Shown piece after piece: positions 1 through 6,282 of a stretch of 8,163 nt of DNA; the stretch's first letter is position 1; each line of letters starts with the position of its first letter. Under the pieces are notes generated by a model. The model was not told the origin of the DNA. It did not search any database and saw only the letters and a list, made by a program, of their open reading frames with translations. Position numbers and translations under genes: made by a program. This DNA is from Treponema sp. (GTDB lineage Bacteria; Spirochaetota; Spirochaetia; Treponematales; Breznakiellaceae): positions 1-8,163 of the forward strand of contig JAISJS010000392.1 of assembly GCA_031261385.1 (NCBI GenBank), given 5' to 3'.

Positions 1-30
1 TTCAGCAAATGTTACCAAGGGGAGCTTACT

Positions 31-276
31 ATGCCAATCTTGACTGACGAAGAAGCGGATGCTCTTGATGAGCTTCTGACCAAAACAACTCCAAAGCTTA
101 ATTCAAAGGTTCAGGGGCCTTTTATTAAACATCGTGAAACTTTAGTGATCCTTGATACTTTTTCTGCGGAATATTTAAAAGCAAAAATGTTGGTAACCCA
201 AAAAACCCCGACCGAATTGATTAATAGTATGATTCGTCGTGAAATGGCGCTTGCGGAATCAACACCTCTGCCTTAA
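31..276 (+). CDS. Small ribbon-helix-helix-like protein, possible antitoxin
   Basis: An 81-residue protein I cannot assign to a named family. Residues 36-44 (ETLVILDTF) look like a beta strand. They are followed by a helix (about 45-58) and, after a TPTE turn, a second helix (about 60-75, ELINSMIRREMA). Strand-helix-helix with an 'xPTELIN' turn is the pattern of MetJ/CopG/Arc-type DNA-binding proteins, many of which are antitoxins or autorepressors. The first 30 residues are acidic and would be an extension. The ATG at 31 is favoured because AAGGGGAG at 17-24 sits 6 bases upstream, although the frame stays open to the window edge. The gene is visibly AT-richer than its neighbours, which may mean recent acquisition. 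It converges on amrS. A toxin partner, if any, would lie upstream outside the window. The gene itself is fairly sure; the function is inference. Confidence 0.75.
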   Translation: MPILTDEEADALDELLTKTTPKLNSKVQGPFIKHRETLVILDTFSAEYLKAKMLVTQKTPTELINSMIRREMALAESTPLP

Positions 277-346
277 CCTGTAGTGTCAGGCGCCAAATTT
301 AACATTCCCTTGCGGTTAATTTCTCTCTTCTATTCCATCTGCATTC

Positions 347-366
347 ATCCGCGAAAATCCGCGGAC
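347..366. repeat. Tandem ATCCGCG(AAA) repeat with TCCGCGGA palindrome
   Basis: In the convergent spacer between the small gene and amrS, ATCCGCG occurs at 347-353 and again at 357-363, separated by AAA. The second copy runs into the 8-bp palindrome TCCGCGGA (358-365). A nearby TTGCGGTTAATTTCTC stretch (310-325) and CT-rich runs flank it. This composition is unlike the genes on either side and recalls short dispersed intergenic repeats with phrases such as 'CATCCGCGNNAATCCGCGG'. No convincing hairpin-plus-T-run terminator is present. The repeat is seen directly; its membership in a dispersed family is inference. Confidence 0.5.
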
Positions 367-419
367 ACTTTTCTTCCCTCATTCTCCTCATCCTCTGTTT
401 CCCTGGTGGTTAAAAATCT

Positions 420-1424
420 TCAATATCTAACCGGCGCAGGCTTCCCGCAAGCAGCACAAAAATATTGTCCACTACCATCAGTTTTTTTCAGCATCAGTCC
501 CGCAGTATCAACGTTGTACCCCCGGCGTTTTACGAGAACGGCGCCGCAGCCGGGGCAAATGGTATCGCTGCTTTCATCTGCTATGTTTCCTGTGTAGACG
601 TACTTGAGTTTCTGCAAGGCACGCTCGCGGGCCCGGAGGAGCGTCTCCGGCGGGGTGGGGGGCGCTTCCCAATGGTAGTCGGGGTGATAGGCGGAAAGAT
701 GAAATGGAATATTGGTTGAAATACTGCTGATAAAATCAATACATTTATCCAGTTCTTCATCACTGTCGTTGAGGCCGGGGATTACCAGGGTGGTCACTTC
801 AACATGAACGCCCATTTCAAAAGCCGTTTTGATAAAATCAAGAACGGTCTGTAAATCGCCGCCGAGGATTTGGGAATAGGTTTCCCCGGAAAAACATTTC
901 AGGTCGACATTTGCCGCATCGGTAAGGGCGAGAAGCTCCTGCGCCGGTTTTTGGTTTATGCAGCCATTGGTCACGAGCACATTGGCAATGCCCCGCTCAC
1001 GGGCTGCCTTCATGCAGTCAAGGAGGTATTCGATGTGAACCGCAGGCTCTGAATACGTGTAGGCAATCTGACCCGCTGCCGCAGCTTCTGTCATCAATGC
1101 ATCAACCGGCATGAAGCGGCCCGGGGCGCCGGGGTTTGCGGACTGGGATATATGCCAGTTTTGGCAGAAGGGACAGCGGAGGTTGCAGCCGGAAAATCCT
1201 ATGGAGAGGATTCGGGCGCCGGGGCGAAAGTGGTAAAGGGGCTTTTTTTCTATGGGGTCATCCGCCATGGCGGTGATAAAACCGTAGAAGGGGATATCGC
1301 CCCTGCCGCCGCGGTTGCCCCGTACCCGGCAGGCGCCCTTACCGCCCCCGGGAATATGGCATTTACGGGGGCAGAGTTCACAGTATATGCGGCCGGACCG
1401 GTCAGGGGAAGAAAAGAAACTCAT
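420..1424 (-). CDS. amrS: AmmeMemoRadiSam system radical SAM enzyme AmrS
   Basis: A 334-residue radical SAM protein of the AmrS family, related to pyruvate formate-lyase activases. The N-terminal cysteine-rich segment (Cys15, Cys18, Cys22, Cys32; YCELCPRKC) precedes the cluster motif GCNLRCPFC with Cys80, Cys84 and Cys87 (CxxxCxxC), which ligates the [4Fe-4S] cluster that cleaves S-adenosylmethionine. The C-terminus carries two CxxC pairs (Cys290/293 and Cys323/326), a rubredoxin-like metal knuckle usual in AmrS. In known genomes AmrS co-occurs with AmrA (AMMECR1) and AmrB (Memo), and the chemistry of this trio is not settled to my knowledge. Neither partner is in this window. The start at 1424 is bounded by an in-frame TGA six bases upstream. 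Its Shine-Dalgarno is weak, and it lies 21 bases after the stop of the upstream gene, so co-transcription and perhaps translational coupling are likely. Length is normal for the family. Confidence 0.93.
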   Translation of the reverse strand: MSFFSSPDRSGRIYCELCPRKCHIPGGGKGACRVRGNRGGRGDIPFYGFITAMADDPIEKKPLYHFRPGARILSIGFSGCNLRCPFCQNWHISQSANPGAPGRFMPVDALMTEAAAAGQIAYTYSEPAVHIEYLLDCMKAARERGIANVLVTNGCINQKPAQELLALTDAANVDLKCFSGETYSQILGGDLQTVLDFIKTAFEMGVHVEVTTLVIPGLNDSDEELDKCIDFISSISTNIPFHLSAYHPDYHWEAPPTPPETLLRARERALQKLKYVYTGNIADESSDTICPGCGAVLVKRRGYNVDTAGLMLKKTDGSGQYFCAACGKPAPVRY

Positions 1425-1445
1425 TGCTGCTCACACCGGCGCCGA

Positions 1446-1820
1446 TCATGCTTGCGCTTTAAGGAACTTTTCCCGGAGATTCTGCGATTTATCGACAAAC
1501 TGCACGGGATCTTCCACCTCAAAGGGTTCAAGGATCATCCCGTGGGCGCCCTTGCGGACCCAGAGTTTTACAAGCGGCACCCCTTCTCCCGCTTCAGTCA
1601 CCGCAGAATGCATCTCCTCAACAAAAAGTACATCCTCAAACTTGAATTCCAGCACAACGGGATTAAGCCCCAATGGATCGTAGACCAGAATGAGCTTATC
1701 CTTTTCCGAAGGGTGCTGGCGGGGAAACCCCGTAAAGGGGAGGGCGTCTTTGGGAGGCCTCCCTGAATATTTGGCGATCTTGTTAAGGGGAAGTGTTTCA
1801 AGATAATTAACGACGTTCAT
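1446..1820 (-). CDS. Uncharacterised 124-aa protein upstream of amrS
   Basis: I do not recognise this family. The 124-residue protein has no signal peptide, membrane segment or cysteine, so it is probably cytoplasmic and does not bind an iron-sulfur cluster through cysteine. An N-terminal basic, proline-rich segment (about residues 15-40) leads to alternating hydrophobic strands (LILVYDPL, VVLEFKFEDVLFVEE, VPLVKLWVRKGAHGMILEPFEV), suggesting a small beta-rich domain. It ends in a charged helix (SQNLREKFLKAQA). I chose the ATG at 1820 over the GTG at 1832, because GGAGG at 1830-1826 stands 5 bases before that ATG while the GTG overlaps the ribosome site. It is first in a two-gene leftward unit with amrS, and its promoter faces nudC's. 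Context alone hints at an accessory role for AmrS. Confidence 0.82.
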   Translation of the reverse strand: MNVVNYLETLPLNKIAKYSGRPPKDALPFTGFPRQHPSEKDKLILVYDPLGLNPVVLEFKFEDVLFVEEMHSAVTEAGEGVPLVKLWVRKGAHGMILEPFEVEDPVQFVDKSQNLREKFLKAQA

Positions 1821-1825
1821 GGCTG

Positions 1826-1830
1826 CCTCC
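1826..1830 (-). promoter_or_regulatory. Shine-Dalgarno GGAGG fixing the start at 1820
   Basis: On the minus strand GGAGG lies 5 bases before ATG 1820. This decides the start of the 124-aa protein: the longer GTG start at 1832 would leave the site inside the coding region and has no site of its own. Confidence 0.8.
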
Positions 1831-1837
1831 ACCTACA

Positions 1838-1866
1838 ACTATACTGCGCGGCAGACAGTCTTGCAA
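1838..1866 (-). promoter_or_regulatory. Leftward promoter for the 124-aa gene and amrS
   Basis: Read on the minus strand, TTGCAA (1866-1861) is followed after 17 bases by TATAGT (1843-1838), one mismatch from the -10 consensus. The predicted start of transcription is near 1831, giving a leader of about 10 bases that contains GGAGG. The -35 box is palindromic and also fits the rightward promoter. Confidence 0.6.
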
Positions 1867-1888
1867 TAATTAAAATTACCGGAATAAT
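1861..1888 (+). promoter_or_regulatory. Rightward promoter for nudC
   Basis: TTGCAA (1861-1866), a 16-base spacer and AATAAT (1883-1888) form a plausible sigma70-type promoter with predicted start near 1895. The Shine-Dalgarno GGAGG at 1897-1901 follows at once. TAAAAT at 1871-1876 is a second -10-like hexamer but lacks a good -35. Confidence 0.5.
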
Positions 1889-1896
1889 TGTTCTTT

Positions 1897-1901
1897 GGAG
1901 G
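1897..1901 (+). promoter_or_regulatory. Shine-Dalgarno GGAGG supporting TTG start of nudC
   Basis: GGAGG stands 6 bases before TTG 1908 and 21 bases before the first in-frame ATG (1923). The spacing favours the rare TTG start. Confidence 0.7.
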
Positions 1902-1907
1902 TCCGCT

Positions 1908-2747
1908 TTGAAAGCCGATGGTATGTTGTACCTTTTTCAGGGAAGTTCACTGCTCCTTCCCGATGAAATCCCCGATTCCCAAATAGCCCCGGCAGATTCT
2001 TCAGATATTTTCTGCGGCGTCAAAAGGGAAATGATTGCAAAAAATTTTGAAAAAAGGGATGAGTTTGAAATTCCTGCGGTGGATGTACCGGGAATGATTG
2101 CAGGCGCTTCAATACCTGAGGGCGCTCCCATTCCCCTGCGCTGGCGTTCTGTCCCGGCACGGCAGATTCTTTCCGTGCTTGCCGAAGGAAAAACGGTGGA
2201 CGGCAAGGGACCCGTCGGCGCTCTGCTCCGCGCCTTTCATATTGCCCAATGGCGGCGGGATTCGCTTTTCTGCGGGAGCTGCGGAACGGCAAACACCGAT
2301 GCCCCCGAAGAGCTGGCCCGGCTCTGCCCTGCCTGCGGCCGGCTGGAATTTCCCCGCATCTCCCCCGCGGTGATTGTCATCATCACGAACGATGATGACA
2401 AAGCCCTGCTTGCCCACAATAAAAAATTTACAAACGGTGTTTACAGTCTTATCGCAGGGTTTAACGAGGCGGGTGAAAGCCTTGAGTCCACGGTAGCGCG
2501 GGAAATACGGGAGGAAGTAAACATTGAAGTCAGCGACATCCGCTACATCGCCTCCCAGCCCTGGCCTTTCCCCAATTCCCTTATGCTGGGTTTTACTGCC
2601 CGCTATGCCTCGGGAACCATCCGCCCCGACGGAATTGAAATTGAGGACGCCAAATGGTTTTCCCGTGCGGACCTGCCGAAGCTTCCGGGGAACGGCTCAG
2701 TATCGCGGGATCTGATCAACCGGTGGATTGAGGGGAGGGCGGAGTAA
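1908..2747 (+). CDS. nudC: NudC-type NAD(H) pyrophosphatase (NUDIX hydrolase)
   Basis: A 279-residue NUDIX hydrolase that splits NADH into NMNH and AMP; members also remove NAD caps from RNA. An N-terminal domain of about 120 residues is followed by a zinc ribbon with Cys122, Cys125, Cys140 and Cys143, with the same x2-x14-x2 spacing as E. coli NudC. The NUDIX box spans residues 184-206: Gly184, Glu190, Arg198, Glu199, Glu202, Glu203, the last residues being metal ligands. The conserved box glycine near its end is Asn205 here. Just beyond is SQPWPFPNS (216-224), the signature that marks the NADH pyrophosphatase branch. Start TTG 1908 is chosen on its Shine-Dalgarno; ATG 1923 would remove only five residues. 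It has its own promoter, stands 67 bases before the radical-enzyme gene, and is probably a single-gene unit. I see no clear terminator: only a T-run at 2753-2758 without a good stem. Confidence 0.95.
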   Translation: MKADGMLYLFQGSSLLLPDEIPDSQIAPADSSDIFCGVKREMIAKNFEKRDEFEIPAVDVPGMIAGASIPEGAPIPLRWRSVPARQILSVLAEGKTVDGKGPVGALLRAFHIAQWRRDSLFCGSCGTANTDAPEELARLCPACGRLEFPRISPAVIVIITNDDDKALLAHNKKFTNGVYSLIAGFNEAGESLESTVAREIREEVNIEVSDIRYIASQPWPFPNSLMLGFTARYASGTIRPDGIEIEDAKWFSRADLPKLPGNGSVSRDLINRWIEGRAE

Positions 2748-2766
2748 AATCCTTTTTTCTTGCTTT

Positions 2767-2794
2767 GTGACAGTTCCCATATTATACTTATAAT
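2767..2794 (+). promoter_or_regulatory. Strong sigma70-like promoter of the glycyl radical operon
   Basis: GTGACA (2767-2772, one mismatch to TTGACA), a 16-base spacer and a perfect TATAAT (2789-2794) predict a start near 2801, with a leader of about 14 bases to ATG 2815. An overlapping alternative is TTGCTT (2760-2765), 17 bases and TATACT (2783-2788). No clear operator palindrome was found. The short leader leaves little room for a riboswitch or attenuator. Confidence 0.65.
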
Positions 2795-2814
2795 ACCGAA
2801 GAGAGGAGCATAGC

Positions 2815-5289
2815 ATGAGAAACATCAAAGAACCGGCAAATTTATCGCCTCGTATCGCATGGCTGCGGGATTTTTATTTTAAGGGTATGGACCGCGAATG
2901 GAACAATGAATTCCGGCCCTTCACGACCGGGACACCGTGGGACAGGAATTACAACGAAATTACCTACTATGTGGTGCCGGAAACGTATACATTTTTTAAA
3001 ACCTTTAACCAGGGCTGTCTGCAGGGAGCGGTGAAGATCCCGACTCCTCCTGATTTTTATCAAAAAACCATTGCCGAACGAAAGGCATGGTTTATCAAAC
3101 AGGCCATGGTGAACTATGTGCCCCAGGAGATACTTCCCAACGACCTTCTCTGCGGCGCTGTGTTTAATCTCGCGGCAAGTCATTGCCTTTCATTTGAAGA
3201 AAGTCAGCGCAAGGATGCTGTTGTTAATGGAAAGAAAGGCCTCACCAAACGGACTATAGAGTTCCACGACCGGGGTTACGGTAACTGCGGCCCGACGAGC
3301 GGCCACCTGATCCCCGGTTACGAGACGGCGGTAAAACACGGCTTCAAACACATCTACGAAGACATCAAAACAAAATATGAAGCCCTTTCGGATACCGAAA
3401 AAAAAGGCCCCAAAGGCGGGCAGCTTAGGGCGATGATGGAGTCGGCCCTTATGCCGAAAGAGCTTGCATCAAAATATGCGGAGCTCTGCGCAAAGATGGC
3501 GGCGAAAGAAAACAGCCTGCAACGAAAAGCCGAACTTGAAAAAATGGCCGCAAATATGCAGGTTGTCCCGTGGAAAGGGGCCAATGATTTTTGGCAGGCT
3601 GTTCAGGCGCTGTGGTTTACCCACATGCTCGTAATGTCCGATGAAAATTATCCGGGACCGGGGATCTCCTTTGGCAGAGCCGACCAGTACCTCTACCCGT
3701 ATTACAAAAAGTCCATTGAGAATGGTGAGGACCGGGAGTTTTTAAAAGATATTCTCAAATGCCTGTGGATACACTGCAACACCGCCTATGACGCGATGAT
3801 CAAAGTCGGCATGAACCAGGGGATCACGGCGGGATATGGGCAGCTTGTAATGCTTTCCGGTATGGGCAAAGACGGCGTTGATATGACCAACGATTTGACG
3901 TACCTGTTCCTTGAAGTGATCGATGAAATGTCTCCGATACTGGAGCCAAAGCCCAATGTCCGGCTCCACCGGAAAACCCCCGAGGCCTTAATGGACAAGG
4001 TCTGCGACATGATCTCCACGAGTCAGGGCGCCCCCTTCCTGCTCAACTTTGATGAGCGTTCCATGGCGGGGCTTTTGCGGGAAGCAGAATCTGCCGGACT
4101 TGAAAAATTGATCAACAAAGATACCGTATACGATTACGGCGCGGTAGGCTGTCTTGAAAATACCATGGTCGGGAATGACCGCTCCGCCACGGTTGATGTA
4201 AATCTTAACCTCCTTAAGGCGGTTGAGCTTACCCTTGGAAACGGCAGGGACATCACCGGTTATAAAGATCAGCTTTATGGCAAACCTTATAAAAATATTC
4301 AGATGGGACCAAGAACCGGCGATCCCCGCGCCTTCAAAACATTCGATGAATTTTACGCCGCCTTTACCGAACAGATCCGGTTCATCATCAAAAAAATTAC
4401 CGGCCTTTACAACGAAGGCAATGACGTACGCGCGGAATTTCTTCCGACCCCGTATCTTTCGTGCCTCGTAAAGGGCTGCGCCGAGCAGGGAAAAGATGTT
4501 ACCCAGGGCGGCGCGGAGATAAAATTTGTCACCGTGGAAGGAGTTACTTTTGCCACCACTGTCGACAGCCTCCTCGCGATCAAGTACCTCGTTTTTGATA
4601 CCAAAACCTGTACGATGGATGAACTGATCCGCGCCCTGCAGGATAACTGGGAAGGCCATGAAATTCTTAAGGCAAAGGCAAAAAACAAGGCGCCCAAATA
4701 CGGCCGCGATGACACCGAGGCCGACGAGCTTGCACGAAAATTTATGGAGTTCTGGTCGTCCGAGGTTCCCAAATACAAGACCTCCACCGGCGGCACGTAC
4801 CGCGGCGGAATGCTTTCATGGAACTATTGGGTAAGCGACGGCTATGTCCTTGCCGCCAGCCCCGACGGGCGGACACGCGGTCAGTTTCTGTCAAACGCGA
4901 TCTGTCCCTCCAACGGCGCCGATATCAACGGTCCCACCGCCAACAGCAATTCCGTGGGAAATGTTTTGGGCGGCCGTGATGCCCAGGGAGCTTACGTCAA
5001 TTATCTCCCCAATGGGGCAAGCCACACAATCACGGTGAGCCCTTCTCTTATGCGTGACGATACCCACCGGAACAAGTTCAAGGCGTTCCTGCGCGGCTAT
5101 ATTGAAAACGGCGGCACCGCCCTCCAGATCAACGTGCTTGATGTGGAGACCCTTAAGGACGCGCAGAAGAACCCCGAGGATTACCGTCACCTGCTGGTCC
5201 GCGTTACCGGATACAATGCCTATTTTACGAGCATTGGGCGGGAGCTTCAGAACGAGATCATCGACCGGGAATCGCACGGGCGATTTTAG
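2815..5289 (+). CDS. CxE-type glycyl radical enzyme, possible arylacetate decarboxylase
   Basis: An 824-residue glycyl radical enzyme, of normal length. The C-terminal radical motif RVTGYNAYF places the radical on Gly799, and the active-site loop VGCLEN gives the thiyl Cys446 with Glu448 two residues on. The family motif SPDGR (682-686) and the block NGADINGPTAN (700-710) are intact. C-x-E marks decarboxylases and eliminases (HpdB, indoleacetate decarboxylase, CutC, diol and hydroxyproline dehydratases), not pyruvate formate-lyase. Glu575 lies where, by eye from remembered sequences, 4-hydroxyphenylacetate decarboxylase (HPAD) has Glu637 and dehydratases have Gln. In contrast, the position of HPAD His536 is not His (Val462 or Asp461), and GHLIPGYE (163-170) is eliminase-like. 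No hpdC-like small subunit follows. An arylacetate or other acid substrate is therefore possible but unassigned. GAGGAG (2803-2808) stands 6 bases before the ATG. The activase begins 13 bases after the stop. The enzyme is cytoplasmic and its radical form would be destroyed by oxygen. Family is certain; subfamily is tentative. Confidence 0.96.
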   Translation: MRNIKEPANLSPRIAWLRDFYFKGMDREWNNEFRPFTTGTPWDRNYNEITYYVVPETYTFFKTFNQGCLQGAVKIPTPPDFYQKTIAERKAWFIKQAMVNYVPQEILPNDLLCGAVFNLAASHCLSFEESQRKDAVVNGKKGLTKRTIEFHDRGYGNCGPTSGHLIPGYETAVKHGFKHIYEDIKTKYEALSDTEKKGPKGGQLRAMMESALMPKELASKYAELCAKMAAKENSLQRKAELEKMAANMQVVPWKGANDFWQAVQALWFTHMLVMSDENYPGPGISFGRADQYLYPYYKKSIENGEDREFLKDILKCLWIHCNTAYDAMIKVGMNQGITAGYGQLVMLSGMGKDGVDMTNDLTYLFLEVIDEMSPILEPKPNVRLHRKTPEALMDKVCDMISTSQGAPFLLNFDERSMAGLLREAESAGLEKLINKDTVYDYGAVGCLENTMVGNDRSATVDVNLNLLKAVELTLGNGRDITGYKDQLYGKPYKNIQMGPRTGDPRAFKTFDEFYAAFTEQIRFIIKKITGLYNEGNDVRAEFLPTPYLSCLVKGCAEQGKDVTQGGAEIKFVTVEGVTFATTVDSLLAIKYLVFDTKTCTMDELIRALQDNWEGHEILKAKAKNKAPKYGRDDTEADELARKFMEFWSSEVPKYKTSTGGTYRGGMLSWNYWVSDGYVLAASPDGRTRGQFLSNAICPSNGADINGPTANSNSVGNVLGGRDAQGAYVNYLPNGASHTITVSPSLMRDDTHRNKFKAFLRGYIENGGTALQINVLDVETLKDAQKNPEDYRHLLVRVTGYNAYFTSIGRELQNEIIDRESHGRF

Positions 5290-5302
5290 TGAGCGATAGT
5301 AA

Positions 5303-6235
5303 ATGAGCAGCGGCGAAGAAGCGGTCATTCTGGATATTCAGCGTATGTCCACGGAAGACGGGCCGGGACTGCGGACTACGGTCTTTTTTAAAGGCTGTAA
5401 TCTTGCCTGTCCCTGGTGCCACAACCCCGAGAGCATTTCCCAAAAGAGCGACCTTAACTGGTTTACGCATAAGTGCATAGGCTGCAGAATCTGCGAAACC
5501 GCCTGTCCGCAAAAGGGAATTACCCGCGGCGAACAGGGACTCCGTTTTGACCGGGCCCGTTGTCTTGCCTGTGGCACATGCGTTAATGAATGTCCCAACG
5601 GCGCCATCGAACTGAAAGGGAAGCCGATGGGCGTGGAGAAACTTTTCCGGGAACTTGTTAAGGACCGCAACTATTTTGGCGCTGACGGAGGCGTTACCCT
5701 CTCCGGCGGCGAAGTGATGATCCAGCATGAGGCCGCCTGCGCCCTTGCAAAACTCCTTAAGGAGGCGGGCGTTTCCGTTGCCATCGATACGGCAGGCTGT
5801 TACGATTTTCATGTACTGGAGGACATACTGCCTTACATCGACCTTGTCCTCTATGACATCAAGATTTTTGATCGTGAGGCGCATAAACGGATCACCAAAG
5901 CGGACAACCGGGTTATTATGGAAAATTATGAGCGCCTTATGAAAAACGGAACACGGGTTTGGGTGCGGACTCCGGTTATCGAAGGCGCCACCGACAGCGA
6001 AGAAAATATTGCGGCTATCGGAAATTTTATTCTGAGGGCGGGGCTGCCGGAAAAATGGGAGCTTTGCAGTTTTAATAACCTTTGCAGGGACAAATACGAC
6101 AGGCTGGATATGCAGTGGGATTACCGGGATACCGCTCTTACCCAAAAAGCTCATATTGAAAAATTGACGGAAATTGCGAAGCAGTATGCGCCCTGCGCCG
6201 AATATTCGGGAACTGTTGAAGAAGGGGGAAGATAA
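5303..6235 (+). CDS. Glycyl radical enzyme activase (radical SAM, two extra 4Fe-4S clusters)
   Basis: A 310-residue activating enzyme that uses S-adenosylmethionine to abstract hydrogen from the partner's glycine, here Gly799 of the enzyme encoded just upstream. The radical SAM motif GCNLACPWC has Cys32, Cys36 and Cys39. An inserted ferredoxin-like domain follows with Cys58-Cys61-Cys64-Cys68 (CIGCRICETACP) and Cys87-Cys90-Cys93-Cys97, as in activases of HpdA, CutD and dehydratase type. GGVTLSGGE (129-137) is the S-adenosylmethionine-binding motif, but it continues Val138-Met139 where the family nearly always has Pro. DTAG (162-165) and the later barrel strands are present. An in-frame TAA lies directly before ATG 5303, so the start is bounded. 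The Shine-Dalgarno is poor, consistent with coupling to the gene 13 bases upstream. Pairing is by adjacency and class. Confidence 0.95.
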   Translation: MSSGEEAVILDIQRMSTEDGPGLRTTVFFKGCNLACPWCHNPESISQKSDLNWFTHKCIGCRICETACPQKGITRGEQGLRFDRARCLACGTCVNECPNGAIELKGKPMGVEKLFRELVKDRNYFGADGGVTLSGGEVMIQHEAACALAKLLKEAGVSVAIDTAGCYDFHVLEDILPYIDLVLYDIKIFDREAHKRITKADNRVIMENYERLMKNGTRVWVRTPVIEGATDSEENIAAIGNFILRAGLPEKWELCSFNNLCRDKYDRLDMQWDYRDTALTQKAHIEKLTEIAKQYAPCAEYSGTVEEGGR

Positions 6236-6240
6236 AAAGG

Positions 6241-6261
6241 GTGGAGGGTGGAAGGTGGAAT
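6241..6261 (+). repeat. Three GTGGARK heptamers before the split-barrel gene
   Basis: GTGGAGG (6241-6247), GTGGAAG (6248-6254) and GTGGAAT (6255-6261) stand head to tail in the 47-base spacer after the activase. The spacer is almost free of C. It contains several Shine-Dalgarno-like GGAG/GGAGG strings before the functional-looking one at 6271-6275. It resembles the short heptanucleotide tandem repeats known from intergenic regions of some bacteria. No promoter is apparent, so the downstream gene is probably read through from the operon promoter. Confidence 0.6.
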
Positions 6262-6282
6262 TAGGAGTGAGGAGGAAACGGT

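Noticed and set aside
277..290. CCTG-N6-CAGG stem just after the first small gene
   Set aside because: Only four base pairs and no T-run; not a credible terminator.
408..432. GGTTA / TAACC inverted repeat at the end of amrS
   Set aside because: Five pairs with a 15-base loop, AT-rich and overlapping the stop codon, is too weak to call a terminator.
283..597. A 104-codon plus-strand frame after the first small gene
   Set aside because: Most of it is CT-rich spacer and the antisense of the amrS end; there is no ribosome site.
1404..1449. A 15-codon mini-frame (ATGA overlap at the stop of the 124-aa gene) that overlaps the amrS start out of frame
   Set aside because: It has no Shine-Dalgarno of its own, and such short overlaps arise by chance; it might aid coupling but nothing supports it.
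1152..1766. A 204-codon plus-strand frame across amrS and the 124-aa gene
   Set aside because: It is antisense to two supported genes and its product is low-complexity and unrecognisable.
2741..2760. T-run after nudC as a terminator
   Set aside because: No stable stem precedes it; it more likely belongs to the AT-rich promoter region of the next operon.
2765..2780. TGTGA as a CRP/FNR half-site before the glycyl radical operon
   Set aside because: No matching second half-site at the right spacing, and it overlaps the -35 box.
3988..4659. A 223-codon open frame on the minus strand inside the glycyl radical enzyme gene
   Set aside because: It lies wholly within a certain gene and shows no family pattern.
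2815..5289. Pyruvate formate-lyase or benzylsuccinate synthase identity
   Set aside because: Pyruvate formate-lyase has adjacent active-site cysteines and the succinate synthases lack the C-x-E pair; this protein has Cys446-Leu-Glu448.
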